Assembly: GCA_933228675.1 (NCBI GenBank)
Contig: OW121744.1
Span: forward strand, 112,983,171-113,047,170
Direction of reading: 5' to 3'
Length of the DNA: 64,000 bases
Source: Stomorhina lunata
Taxonomy: Eukaryota; Arthropoda; Insecta; Diptera; Rhiniidae
Made by a program: the position numbers and the translations under genes. Below are positions 1-12,360 of the stretch, piece after piece (the first letter of the stretch is position 1; every line of letters starts with the position of its first letter). The notes under the pieces were generated by a model that saw only the letters and a list, made by a program, of their open reading frames with translations, searched no databases and was not told the DNA's origin.

Positions 1-1112
1 AACTTTTTTAAAAATTTCTTATTTTTATAGGACTAAAAAAAATCTAATTTTTATAGCAAATTTTTCTTATTTCAATAGAAAATTAATAAAAAAATTGTTA
101 TTTTTATAGGAAATTTATCAAAAATGTCTTATTTTTATAGGAAAATTTTCAAAAATTTCCTATTTTTATAGAAAATTTTTCAAAAATTTCTTGTTTTCAT
201 AGGAAATTTTACAAACATTTCTTATTTTTATAGAAAATTTTTCAAAAATTTCTTATTTTTATAGGATATTTTTCAAAAACTTTCTATTTTTATAAAAAAA
301 ATTTCGAAATTTTTTTATTTTTATAGGAAATTTTTTGAAAATTTGTTATTTTTATAGGAAATTTTTTTAAAAATTTCTTATTTTTATGGGATATTTTCAA
401 ACATTTCTTCTTTTTATAGAAATTTTTTAAAAAATTTCTTATTTTTATAGAAATTTTTTGAAAAATTTCTTATTTTTATAGAAATTTTTTCAAAAATTTC
501 TTATTTTTAAGGGAAATTTTCAAAAATTTCTTATTTATATAGGAACATTTTCAAAACTTTCTTATTATTTTAGGAAATTTTTCAAAAATTTCTTATTTTT
601 ATATGAAATTTTTCAAAAATTTCTTATTTTTATAGGAAATTTTTCAAAATTTTCTTAGTTTTATAGGAAGTTTTTAATTTTTTTTATTTTTATAGGAAAT
701 TTTTCAACAATTTCCTATTTTTGTAGGATATATTTCAAAAATTTATTATTTTTTTTAGAAAATTTTTCAAAAATGTCTTATTTTTCTAAGAAATTTTTCA
801 ATAATTTCTTATTTTTCTAGGAAATTTTTCAAATTTTTTTTTCTAGAAAATTTTTTAAAAATTTCTTATTTTCATAGAAATTTTTTCAAAAATTTCTTAT
901 TTTTATAGAAAATTTTTAAAAAATTTCTTATTTTCATAGGGAATTTTTTAAAAATTTCTTATTTTTATAGAAAATTTTTTAAAAATTTCTTGCTCGTATA
1001 TGAAATTTTTTAAAAATTTCATTTTTTAATAAGAAATTTTTTGAAAAATTTTCTATAAAAATAATAATTTTTTTTAAAAATTTTCTATAGAAATAAGAAA
1101 TTTTTGAAATTT
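1..1112. repeat. 31-bp minisatellite array, cut by the left window edge
   Basis: About 35 degenerate copies of a roughly 31-bp AT-only unit. Each has a TTTTTATAGGAAA or TTTTTATAGAAAA segment followed by TTTTTCAAAAATTTC. Copies differ by base changes and 1-3 bp indels, so the array is old. Near 1030-1110 the unit appears in reverse-complement form (TTTTCTATAGAAATAAG), so the array switches strand at its right edge. It is a sister of the array in intron 2 of the downstream gene and belongs to the wider family built on TTTTCTATAGAAAA. No coding capacity is seen. Confidence 0.93.
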
Positions 1113-1867
1113 TGTTTTTTTACGTTTTTCTGACCAAATTTGACTGCGTTTATTGCGGGATTTTTTAACATCAGCGAAAAAGTAAAATCGCGTTTCTTAT
1201 TATATTTTAATGTGGTATTTTTGGCGGATTAGCTGGGTAAAATTTGATATTTGCACCTGTGTGTAATATTAGCTGTTCTTGTGAAAGGGTCTGAATTTTC
1301 AAGTTGTAATTTTCCACACAGATTGATGTGGAAATTAGCTGTTTTAGGTAATTTAAATAAATCCTAAGTATTAAATGTTACACACGACATTATAACATAC
1401 ATACGTTCTAAAATAAATTCAGGTAGTAATAAGAAAATTTTCCAGATAAAGATAATTTTACTTTAGTTTACTTAATGGTAAGATATAATATAAATAAAAA
1501 TTTAGTTCTAAACAAGACACCAAATCGAATAGTCATTTTATTATCCTACCTCCAATAATATTTTCACTTAAATTAATTTAATTACTAAACAAACAATTAC
1601 TTTACATTTCTCTGTTAAATTTCTGTTTATGGTGAATTACAATTCATTCAAACCAGGGTTGTATTTTTAGTGTATTGATGTAAACAAAAGAAAGACAGAA
1701 AGAAAAAGATAGCGCGAAAAAAAACATCTGTGTATTTTGAAGAATCTCTATTGAGAACAGACGCGCTAAAATTGAAAAGAAGAAAATAAAAAATTCCACA
1801 GCATTTAAAGTTGTTTTTTATTCTTCAAACAAATTGTGCCATATTTAAGTTATTAATTATTAATAAA
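1113..1867 (+). other. Upstream region and 5' leader of the zinc-finger gene
   Basis: Largely unique AT-rich sequence between the array and the first start codon. No open frame worth calling is present. The stretch at 1640-1860 is purine-rich and probably holds the promoter and 5' UTR, but I see no convincing TATA box or initiator, so the transcription start is not placed. Confidence 0.4.
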
Positions 1868-4800
1868 ATGCGCGCTGTTAAAAAGTTAAACATGTCGGAG
1901 TTCCAAAAATGTGGAGAAATTATGGTAGCGGTGAAGAAAAACAGATTTGCCATGGCCTGTAACTTCTGCCGGCGTAGCTTTAGCCCATTGGCGGCATTTA
2001 TGAGACACTTGCAACTGCAGCACAATGATGTCTTGGAATTTGTCCAGCCTACCAAGGAGGTAGAGGTTTACGCTGTGGAAGAGCTAATGAACCAGACCAA
2101 TGCTTCCTGCATGCCCGAGACTGAAAGTGAAGAATCAAATATGAATGAGGAAGTTGACAAATGGTTGAGTCCACAGGATAAAAAGTGGCTAAAAGATGGT
2201 GTTGAACCGAACAATTTACCCACCACAGAGAATATAACTAAGCCTAAAGAAGCTGATGATGCTGAAGAATCATCTGAAGAAAATTTGGCCAACATGTCAA
2301 TTCTCAATGCCTTAAAGGACTGTGATGTTTCTTTGAATCTAATGGATAATTTAGATAACACAATTGTCGAGGAAGAAGAGGAGGAACCAAAGAAAACTAA
2401 CCATGAATCTGAGGATAATTTGGATAATACCTTATTAAGAGAAATACAAAATGATTGGGAAGATAATGATACAAATGAAAGTCTCTTGAAAAGTATTGAT
2501 TGTACTGCTACTGATTTGGCTGACAGTACCAAACATATGCTTAATCTTAGCACTGAAATGGAGGATGCAGATGTTACCATGTCGGAAATGCTTATCACTA
2601 GCACTCGTTTAGAGGACAAGTTGGAAACGAGAGGTAAGTCTTAATATTTTTAAGTAGGCAGGGATTTAAAACAGTGTGATGTAGTCGATCTTGGATACCA
2701 AGCAATGTATCTGATTGGTCTTGACTTGGTAAGCCCAGACTAATCTTGGTTATACTTCATCTCAACTGTGAACACCGTCCTCGTCGTGGTATCACCCGGG
2801 CAACTACGCTAACACCTATTAAAGTAGTTAGCTGAAATGTGCCGCAAGTTCTCCCATAAGAACGATCAAAAATATGAGTTAGGATGTCGGACTAGTAACC
2901 CACTTCAGGAAAAAAACAATTACTATGAAAAAGTTAAATTTAGAATAAATGTTAAAATAGAACGTGCGAAACTTCGATGGAAAGACCAAGTAGAGAAAAA
3001 TCTTTTAAAGCAGAATATGCGCACAAGATCGAATGTTGTAAATATTGGCCATTCAAGTAAGTAGGGATTTTAAAGAGATCAAAAACATTCTGATATCCCG
3101 TAAGGAATAGAAAATGTCTGTCTTCCTGGAAAAGTCTTCCTATCATCAACTTTTCTACAGAAATGTCTTCTTTTTGTCAACTTTTCTATAAAAATGTCTT
3201 CCTATGTTCAAATTTTCTATAAAAACATCTTCCTATCGTCTGCTTTTCTATATAAATGGTTTCCCATTGTCTATTTTTTATAGAAATTAATTTTGTCACA
3301 TCTTAAACCACGAACTCACTACCTTCCTATTCTTATTAAACAAAACTTTTAAAATATTTTATTCCTTTATCTTTAGGTATTAAAAATCTTCTCGAAGGTC
3401 TAGAGGATTTAGATGATGTCGACAGTCTTTTGGAGAATTTAGAAAACAATATATCAAATGAGGAAGGTCTAAAAGAAAACCCTATAAGTAAAATTGAATC
3501 CAAGAAAGCTTTTAAGAAAAATGAAAAAGCGAAAGTTTTGTTAAATGAAAACATTCAAACAAAGACTTTGAATACTAAAGAAACTAGTAATGAAACTGTA
3601 GGTAAAAGCAAATTTTTCACCCAACTCAAAAAGATTGATATTGAAGTCAATAAAATGAGTGATTTTGAAAAACGTTTAAAACAATTGGAAGAAGATTTAG
3701 AGGATGAAGAGCCGCCTGCTAAGGACATTTTAAACAAAAATGAAACTTGTAATAAAAAGGCTATAAAATCGAATGAGAATGTTAAAAAATCTACTAATGA
3801 TTTTGCCTCAAAATTAAAGGATTTGGAGGATTTACTAAATGAAGATGATATACCCAGTGAAAACTTTAAAGAAGTAAAACAAAGTCATGACAGATCTCAG
3901 AAAACTTCTGGTTATTCGAAAGTTTTAAACCAAACTTCGGAAAAAGAAAACGACTTTGCTTTAAAACTAAAGAATTTAGAAGACTCCTTGAATATCGAGG
4001 ATTTCTCAGAAGAGTCTAAAACTCAATCTAACAGCAGCAAGCCTCTCAATGAAGATCTAACTAAGGCTTTAGCTAAGGCTTTAGGTGATGAAGATTTAGA
4101 TATGCTAAGTATGGAAGCTAAGGATGAAATGGAAGACGAGGAGATGCCTTTAAATCAATCTTTATTAAATTTACTAGATAAAGAGCTAATGGATGAGGTT
4201 ATAACTGAAAAGGATGAAGTATCTAAAGGGGAATCTAGACCTGTATCCCAAAACCCTACTGTAATAAATGGTACTAGAGATCACCAAATCAAAAAACTCC
4301 CCCAAATAGTGAAAAGTTCTAAAACAATACGAAAATCTTTGATTGAAACTAAAAGTAATATAAAATCGAAATACCAAAGAACAAATCTAAAGGCCAGAAC
4401 TAAGTTGATTGGAACAAATAAAGTTTCCCATTCCTCAGTATTAAGAGAAGGCAATTCATTGAAATCTTCTCAGATAACAGAAAATAAAATACCATTCAAA
4501 GGAAATCATGAGGCTTTTATGCAGCAGCAAAAACTTAATCAAGCTCAAAACATTAGCAAAAGTCCTGCCAAAGCTTTTACAACTCTAAATGATATAAAGG
4601 GTTCACGACTAAGAAAAACTCCCAATAAAGAAAATCAGGAAAATACTACTCCTGTGTTAAATGTAAGAAATATCAAAAGGGAAAAGGTAACACCTACAAA
4701 TTTTGTAAACACCGACAGAGGAGATAAAACTCCTTTGAAAATGGAGCAAATGTTTTTGAAACAAAGTCCAAAAACTCAGGAAAAACTGGAGACTCTAATT

Positions 4801-7800
4801 AATGATACAACTCCAAAAAAAGGCAACAAAACTCCACAGGAAGTAAAAATAAAACAAAGTCCTAAAACTCAAGGAAAACGGGAAAATAGTAATCCATCAC
4901 AGACACCAAATGTCATAAGACAAAAAACTCCCACTACCAGAAATGCTTCAGGAATGAAACAATCTCCTAAAACCCAGGAGAAAAAGGATAAATATATTTC
5001 AAATAATGCAACACTCAGAAGACGAGAAAGTTTAAAATCGCCCTTAGACAAGGAAGCAGAAAGCAATAGAAATTCTTCAGGAATGAAACAATCTCCTAAA
5101 ACTCAAGAGAGAATGGAAAAATATATTTCAAATAATACAACACCCAGAAGGCTGGAAGACTCAAAATCTCCTTCAGACAAGGGAACAGAAAGCAAGAGTC
5201 CCTTAAATACTTCCTCTAAATCTAATGAAAAGAAATCTCCCAATTCAAGAAATTCATCTTCACAACAAACCACAAAGTCATCTCCTGTAAATGACAAATC
5301 GCCCATTCATAAAGATTTCAGAACTCCCTTAACCACACCTCAGCGTTTAAGAAATGTGGCCATAAAGTTGCAAAGATTTTCTCCAGATAAGAACACAACT
5401 CAAAAACCAAATACTTTAACAAATTCCCGCTCAGATTCAAATTCTTTAAGCAGAGAAGATGAAGCCAAACAAATATCTAAACAATTCAACTTACCTAAAG
5501 GCATAAGTTTAACGGTGGCACCAAGGCCAAATATCTTACCAGAAGTCAATCAATTCGATTTAAATGAAACTCTCATAAAACCACTTACCAGTAGTAAACA
5601 AAATTTATCTGAATCCAGATTGGAGTTGGGAGTAAAAGAAGAAAATAGTTCCATCACGACAATACAATCCACGCTCATACAACCTTCTAACATAACTGTA
5701 GAAACATTCAAGAAAGAACCAATCTCCTCCAAAATCCGACAACGTAAGGCTTCCATTGATATAATACCAGCAAACGGCCAATCATCAGCAAATAAAACGC
5801 CGCGACATAGTAACTTGGATTACAAAAGTTATGCTGTGCATCGCTCGGCCCGCAAAAGCGAGGTATTACAACGTATGCGTCACATTAAAAAACAAATCTT
5901 TAAATCTATAGATAGTGGAGAACTTATTTCCAAAATGAATCAAAAATCTCCATTGGTTAAAAAGAGAAAATCCAAAGTTCTCATAGAAAATGTACAAATA
6001 TTACCAAATATCGACAATATGAAAATGACACCTTTAATAAATCCATTTGACAATTTTAAAAAACCTTTCGCCAACAATGTACCTACAACTACTAACGTTT
6101 GTATTGCTTCACCTAAAAACTTGAATGATGACCAGAAACAGGCAAAAAAATCTTTGGAAATATTTGACACCCAAGAAACTCCTATTAATGATGATGAGAA
6201 AATGATAAAGCGTTCACTGAAAAGACCAGCTACTTCGCCATTGATGGACGAAGAGAAATCGGTTAAACGTTTGCAAATTTCAGAACCAATAGGGGAAAAG
6301 AGTTCTGAACTGGAAAACACTCAGTTGGGTTTGTCGGAAAGTGTAGTGGACTTTTTACAGGTAATTTTTGTATAATTTAAAATTTACTTTTTATAATGAA
6401 TTTTTCAAAAATTCACTTTTTATAACGAATTTTTCAAAAATTCATTTTTTATAGGGAATTTTTCAAAAATTCACTTTTTATAGGGAATTTTTTAATAATT
6501 CACTTTTTATAGAGAATTTTTCAAAAAATTACTTTTTATAGTAAATTTTTCAAAAATTTACTTTTTTAGAAAATTTTTCAAAAATTTATTTTTTTATAGG
6601 AAATTTTTTAAAAATTTACTTTTTATAGGAAATTTTTCAAAAATTTACTTTTTATAGGAAATTTTTTAAAAAGTTACTTTTTATGCGAAATTTTTTAAAA
6701 ATTTACTTTTTATGGGAAATTTTTTAAAAATTTACTTTTTATGGGAAATTTTTTAAAAATTTACTTTTATAGGAAATTTTTAAAAAATTTACTTCTTATA
6801 AGAAATTTTTCAAAAATTTACTTCTTATAAGAAATTTTTCAAAAATTTACTTCTTATAAGAAATTATTCAAAAATTTACTTTTTTATAGGAAATTTTTCA
6901 AAAATTTACTTTTTACAGGAAATTTTTCAAAAATTTTCTTTTTATAGAGAATTTTTCAAATATTTATTGTTTATAGGGAATTTTTCAAAAATTAACTTTG
7001 TATAGGAAATTTCCTAAAAATTTACTTTTTATAGGAAATTTTTAAAAATTTACTTTTTATAATAAATTTTTCAAAAATTTACTTCTTATAGAAAACTTTT
7101 CAAAAATTTACTTTTTATAGGAAATTTTTTCAAAAACTTACTTTTTATATGAAATTTTTCAAAAATTTACTTTTTTAGGAAATTTTTCAAACATTTACTT
7201 CTTTAGGGAATTTTTCAAAAATTTACTTTTTACAGAAAAAATTTTTCAAAAATTTACTTTTTATAGGAAATTTTTCAACAATTTACTTTTTATAACAAAT
7301 TTAAAAAAAATTTACTTTTATAGGAAATTTTTCAAAAATTTACTTTTTATAGGAAATTTTTAAAAAATTTACTTTTTATAGCAAATTTTTAAAAAATTCA
7401 CTTTTTATAGGAAATTTTTAAAAAATTTACTTCTTATAAGAAAGAAATTTTTAAAAATTTACTTTTTATAATAAATTTTTCAAAAATTTACTTCTTATAG
7501 AAAATTTTTCAAAAGTTTACTTTTTATAGGAAATTTTTCAAAAACTTACTTTTTATATGAAATTTTTCAAAAATTTACTTTTTATAGGAAGTTTTTTCAA
7601 AAATTCACTTTTTATAGGAAATTTTTCGAAAAATTCACTTTTTGTAGGGAATTTTTCAAAAATTTACTTTTTATATCGAAAGTTTTTAAAAGATATGATA
7701 TTAACATTTCTTCTCCATTTCAGCGCGATTTAAAAGCAAACCGTTTAAATGTGGAAAGCTTCCTACAAGAAGATTTAGCCAAAGACGACAGTAGACCTGA

Positions 7801-8979
7801 TGAGACATCCCTAGAATCGAACGCAAATGATACAAAAATGGAGGAAAAAGCTAAAGCTAAAGATAATGATAATAGTAATAGTAATTTAATAGATGATCTG
7901 TTAGAACAAGTGGTAAGAGCAAAAAATTAGATATAAGAAAATAAGATAACTTCTAAATAATCATCTTTATGTTTCACTCAAATAGGATAATGAACAGTTC
8001 AAAAAACCTAAGGAAACGCCCAAAGAAATGGATGAAACTTTCAAAAATGACCAAACCGTTAAGGATTTTGATGAATCTAAAGATATAAATTTATTGGCTA
8101 AAATTGGTGTAAGTTTTTTTCAATGAAATATCTTCAAAATTTATTTTAAAAATTATAAATTTTCCACAGTTAAAAGTCATCAAACTTCCCGAAATTGAAA
8201 ATGACATTTCTTTGGCCGAACTTGATGCCATGCATGAAAAGGCCTCGAAATTCGCTGGTATCTACAGAAATTTTTCCAGAATATGGTCAACGAAAAATGG
8301 TGAAACTCTTACGCTCAAAGAAGAATTGGAAAAAAGCTTCAAACAGCTTTTGATCGAAACAAATCTGGCATTCAAACTAGATTGGACCCTAGTCGAAATA
8401 AAACGCATAACAAATATGATTAGCCTCTGGTACACCAACAATTTCAATAATAAACTTATTGAAAAGCGTAAAATCTCTGAGTGTACAAATCGTTATTTAC
8501 TCATGTTTCACTATATACCAAAGACCACAAGACGTTTCTTTTATTGTGAGTATTGCGATGAGTATTCTTCCACCGAACACAAATATTATACACATCGTAT
8601 TGTACACACTGGAGCTTTGTATCCCTACGATTGTCAAAAATGTTCTCAAGGCTTTAAAGCTTTAAGAACTCTAAGAACTCATGAACTCACATGTAATGGA
8701 AGTAAACCACTAAATTTAAATTATGTCTCAGCGACATATGAGAAATCTGTCATACGAATAAATAAATGTCAGGTATGTAAGGAGATATTCTCCTCATCTG
8801 AGCTGCTCTATGAACACAGTAAGAAACATTTAAAGACTGTTTATAATTGTGCTAAATGTGAACTGGTGTTCGCCTCAGCCATTGATGTCCAGAATCATAT
8901 GACTATTTGTAATAGCAATGCCAAACGTATTCCAAAGCAATGTACACCTCGTCCAGCTAAAGGAAGGCCAAACAATTAA
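1868..8979 (+). CDS. tef: Teflon-like C2H2 zinc-finger protein, five exons
   Basis: Exons are 1868-2633, 3377-6360, 7724-7912, 7986-8108 and 8170-8979, with GT..AG introns and phases that join exactly, giving about 1623 aa. The start is ATG 1868; the in-frame ATG 1892 (AAAC before it) is an equally good Kozak choice. Visible domains: one C-x2-C-x12-H-x4-H finger at about residues 31-52, then about 1400 residues of acidic, Lys/Ser-rich, probably disordered sequence. Four fingers follow at about 1480-1500 (C2H2), 1509-1529 (C2HC), 1554-1574 (C2H2) and 1581-1601 (C2HC), and the end is basic. The N-terminal block (FQKCG, then CNFC, FMRHLQ, HNDVLEF, VEELM) resembles Drosophila Teflon as I remember it. 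Teflon is needed for achiasmate pairing of autosomes in male meiosis. The layout of one N-terminal finger, a long linker and C-terminal fingers also fits. The protein is far longer than Drosophila Teflon (about 650 aa). The gene model is firm; the Teflon identity is inferred from memory and could be another fly zinc-finger protein. Confidence 0.75.
2645..3066. other. Possible transposon remnant in intron 1 of the zinc-finger gene
   Basis: This stretch is clearly richer in G+C than its surroundings (for example around 2765-2815, with CCGTCCTCGTCGTGG and ACCCGGGCAACTACG). Towards its right end a short open frame reads AKLRWKDQVEKNL, which is reminiscent of the tail of some non-LTR retrotransposon polyproteins. 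No terminal repeats or target duplication were found. I call it a likely dispersed-repeat fragment, not an exon, because the flanking exons splice in phase without it. Confidence 0.35.
3105..3295 (-). repeat. Short reverse-orientation copy of the 31-bp minisatellite, intron 1
   Basis: About five to six degenerate units reading GTCTTCCTATCGTCAACTTT followed by a CTATAGAAA-like core. This is the reverse complement of the unit in the large arrays at 34.6-36.5 kb and 38.5-40.6 kb. It is a distant seed of the same family within an intron. Confidence 0.85.
6368..7690. repeat. 29-bp minisatellite array filling intron 2 of the zinc-finger gene
   Basis: About 45 units of a roughly 29-bp AT-rich repeat: TTACTTTTTATAGGAAA followed by TTTTTCAAAAAT. 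It fills almost all of the 1.36 kb intron between the donor at 6361 and the acceptor ending at 7723. The unit differs from the array at 1-1112 mainly by loss of about two bases and TTAC in place of TTCTTA. Copies near the left edge carry CACTTTTTATA variants. Confidence 0.93.
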
Positions 8980-9170
8980 AGAACTGATTTATATTTTATT
9001 GGTCATATAATCTTTTTTTATTAAGTTTTAATGTTGTAAACATTTAGTTAGTTTTTAATACAATTACCGGCCTAATTTAGATTATACACTTAAAATTGTT
9101 TTAACTCGGAATATTACCATTTTGTTTATGGTATTTGCCAAATGATTTAGTTTTAATAAGTTAGATTTTA

Positions 9171-9176
9171 AATAAA
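9171..9176 (+). promoter_or_regulatory. Polyadenylation signal AATAAA of the zinc-finger gene
   Basis: A canonical AATAAA lies about 190 bases after the stop codon, followed by a T-rich stretch. It is the first good hexamer in the 3' region. Confidence 0.6.
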
Positions 9177-9259
9177 CACACTTTCTTTTCTCAAAAACTT
9201 TTTTAAATAAAATTTGTTTATGAAATTTTCAATGTGACTGACTGATTCATTCATGAAAT

Positions 9260-9830
9260 AAATATTAAATATTTATTTCATGGATTCATTATCGCCTAGC
9301 CCAATCGAAAAAAAGTTAAAGTTGAAATTTTGGCAGCGGGTAACTTTTTCGGTAAGAAGTGCCATTCGCCCGTTTAGGGGTAAAAAAAGGAAAATTTATG
9401 AACGCTATATTTCGAAACTAAAGGCGATAGAAGCAAATATAAAATATTATGTTTGGATCAGCTTCAAAAATATGGTTACACGTGTTTAGTACTTCTTCGA
9501 AAATGGGGCAGATATAGGCTTATGATTTTTAAGGGTACGTTCTTTGTTCTGAAGGATTGATTTATATGGAAGAAATATTTAACACTTATGAAGTACTTTT
9601 TTAATTTTGGAGGAAAAAAAAGGAAAAATCGCCAAATATATCTCCTTAACTAAAAGGGATAGTAATAGAAGTGGGGTTAGAAATGAAAAAAATGACACGT
9701 ATACTGTAATTTTTGGCAATTCGGCATGTTGGGGAGTTAAATTCAGTAGAGCTATATCTCTGAAACTAAAAGTGATAGAAATAAAATTGAAACAAATTTA
9801 AAATTTTGTTTGGATCAGCTACGAAAATAA
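9260..9830. repeat. Decayed dispersed repeat related to 55.5-56.1 kb
   Basis: Two diverged internal copies of a segment containing CTATATYTC, GAAACTAAA, GATAGAA and TTTGGATCAGCT are seen (about 9400-9470 and 9750-9830). Phrases such as TATCTCCTTAA, GTACTTTTTT and runs of GGAAAAA recur at 55.6-56.1 kb. The short open frames here are not supported as genes. Sequence around 9600-9660 and around 55680-55720 is the clearest match. Confidence 0.45.
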
Positions 9831-11197
9831 GGAGACACTTAGAACTTTATCGATAATTTTACAAATATGCGATAAAAAGGGTAACAACAAATAGTTTGTA
9901 CAGTTTTTAACACATATGTATCTTTTGAACAAATGAACCTAGAAACAGGCTTGAAAAGCCTCTCACCGTTAGCCTGTAATAATTACCTTTGCTTTATATT
10001 CCATGCAGGTACCACAAAGGTACCGTTTTTAGGATCCAATTGACTTAACATCGGCTGAAAATTGAAAGGGGAGCCTGGGGCAGATTCGGCACTTTTTGTG
10101 TAGAGCTCTATGTAAGTACTTAATTAACAGGTCCTGAATGAATAAAAAATACTCATGCCAAAAAAATTATGAATTAAAAAATGATAAATTAGAATTACTT
10201 ACTTATGTTTAAAGTTATTTAGATTCGACGAAAGTGTTCCGAGGTAGATTTGGCATCTGATGTTTAACATTTCTCTGCTCATTTAAAATGCTTTTAAGGA
10301 TCTAGTTTTTTTAATACGTTTTTCAATTGTTTGTCCTTTAAGGCCATATATTCTAGGGGGGGAATTCAAAACATCAGAAACTGCTCGGTGGGTCTTGTGG
10401 TTGTAATTTCGAACCATATCAAAAGATTTCTTTAAAGATGAACATAAAAATAATTATAGGAATCGATTTAGCACAATTGAGCTCCATTCAACATGGCCGA
10501 ATGTACCCCGATTTTAAACGAATGTACCCCGAAAGTACTTTCTTTAGTTTATCTAGTTTTCTTTTATTTTATTAAAAAAAGTAATGATTTTAGTACTTTT
10601 TCTCGTAGGAAATCCAGAATTGCTAATGACTTTTTCACTTTTTTTAATTAAAATTTTATCGTAATTTCACATTTTATAGAAAATGTTCTTGAATTTCACT
10701 TCTAAGAGCAAATTTTTCAAAATTACATTTATAAGTAAATATCCTTTTATAGCAACTTTTTTTAACTTGTTATTGTAGAAAATTTAAAAAAAAATTACAA
10801 TTTACAAATTTTGAATTTGTCACAAACGAGTTACTTTTTTTATATGCCCTATATCACCCTACAGAGAAAGGTTATGTTGGGCAACGATTTCAACGATTTT
10901 AGCACTTTCTTACTTGTTTTTTTTTTAAATAAAACTCTTTGATTATGACATTATCATTTTATGTAATTGTATATAATTTATTTTTAATAAATTTGTGTCT
11001 TTTTCCTTTTTTTTTTGCTTAATAACTAAAAAATATATAGTTTTTTTTTTAATTTTCTGCTTTTTTACGACTATTCGTTTAGTTGCTATTTTAGCAAGAG
11101 TTTTTACTCCTTTTAGCTTTATTTGATGATCTATTTGATTTTCAAAATATTTTGTAAAAATATAGCAACAAAATTAATAAAGTAAATTATGAAATTA
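9831..11197. other. Intergenic spacer between the two convergent genes
   Basis: AT-rich sequence with no supported gene. The phrase TTAGCACTTTCTTACTTG at about 10898-10917, followed by a T run, matches the right end of the dispersed element at 29576-30383 and suggests a decayed relic of that family. Homopolymer T tracts are frequent at 10900-11060. Confidence 0.5.
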
Positions 11198-11354
11198 TAG
11201 CTCAATCCGTTAAAAATATTCTAGCATCGTAGCATTTGCAAATCGGTAAAAAAAAATGGAATACTGTCTATATTATTTCAATAGAAATTTTTTCATTTGC
11301 TATACCGATTTGCAAATTATACAAGGCTAGACTATTTGCAACAGATTGTGAATT
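11198..11354. mobile_element. Short foldback (MITE-like) element, copy 1
   Basis: About 155 bp with imperfect inverted ends. The left end reads AGCTCAATCCGTT then TTCTAGCATCG. The right end reads GCTAGACTATTTGC then AACAGATTGTGAA, which is its inverse with several changes. Inside, GCATTTGCAAATCGGTA pairs with TACCGATTTGCAAAT. Related to the element at 11955-12117. No target duplication could be fixed. Confidence 0.5.
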
Positions 11355-11954
11355 TATGTCTTTTTCGTATAAATAATTTTAACATTTAAATTTGTTGCAA
11401 GTTCTGAAATTCTAATTTTGACTGAAATCTGATTTCGACTTTCAAGTTCATATGATGACAATTGCTTTTCAATTTTATATTCCTTTTTTTTAATTTAACA
11501 CAAATACCTAGTCTTTTCAGAACTTTAATTGTTTAAACTATTTTAATAAATACAATAATTTCTATTATTTAGGAAAATTCCTTCATTATTTGATAAAATT
11601 TTTAAATACATACAAATGATAAAATGTGTTTAATAAATATTTTGAAATAAAAATTTAGGAATCATTATAAAAATCAGTCTTATAAAAAGAGTTGCATCAT
11701 ATCTCCAACAAAAAAAAAAAGATTAAAGATTTTTTTTGAAGTTTTCTTTAATCTAGTACAAAACTGTCGTCGTCGAAGATACCGTCCAACTCCTGTAGTA
11801 AGACCGAATAATTTAATAACAAATTAATTAAAAATTTTGTTTTAAAATCATTTATGCCAATTAAGTACAAATATTTTAATTAATAACTATAATAATTACA
11901 AATAATATATATTAAGTATAAAAATAAAAACTTAATAAAAAAAAAAATCACAAT

Positions 11955-12117
11955 AGCCCAGTCCGCAAACCGTTGCAAATAGTCCAGCATCATAGCATTT
12001 GATGGTATAGAAAATTCAAAATTTTCCATTTACTTAACATTTGCTATGTCAATGTCAATGTGTTTATTTAAAATTGCTACGATGCTAGACTATTTGCAAA
12101 GGATTGTAAACTAGGCT
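11955..12117. mobile_element. Short foldback (MITE-like) element, copy 2
   Basis: 163 bp with inverted ends of about 42 bp. The left end has AGCCCAGTCCGCAAACCG then TTGCAAATAGTCC and AGCATCATAGC. The right end is the inverse (GCTACGATGCTAGACTATTT then GCAAAGGATTG and CTAGGCT). It shares the GCATCGTAGC and TTTGCAAATAGTC phrases with copy 1, so both are members of one small family. AAT flanks both sides and may be a trinucleotide target duplication, but this is weak. Confidence 0.6.
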
Positions 12118-12360
12118 AATTTATTCTAGAAGATAAAATATTTTAAGAATATTAGAAAGGGAAAATTGCAACAGATTTGAAAAAGAATACGAACTTTGAA
12201 GAGCTTCATACTTTAAAAATTGAGATCTTAACTTAATTTGAATTACAAAAAAATTTGCTTAAAATTTATCTTAATTTTTAGACAGAAATATTAAATACTT
12301 TAAATAATTGAAGATAGAACCTTTAGGTAATCCCTCATTAAAATTTTGAAACAGAATATT

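Noticed and set aside
2837..3064. Extra exon in intron 1 of the zinc-finger gene
   Set aside because: Flanking exons join in phase without it, no matching splice sites were found, and its residues look like a retroelement fragment.
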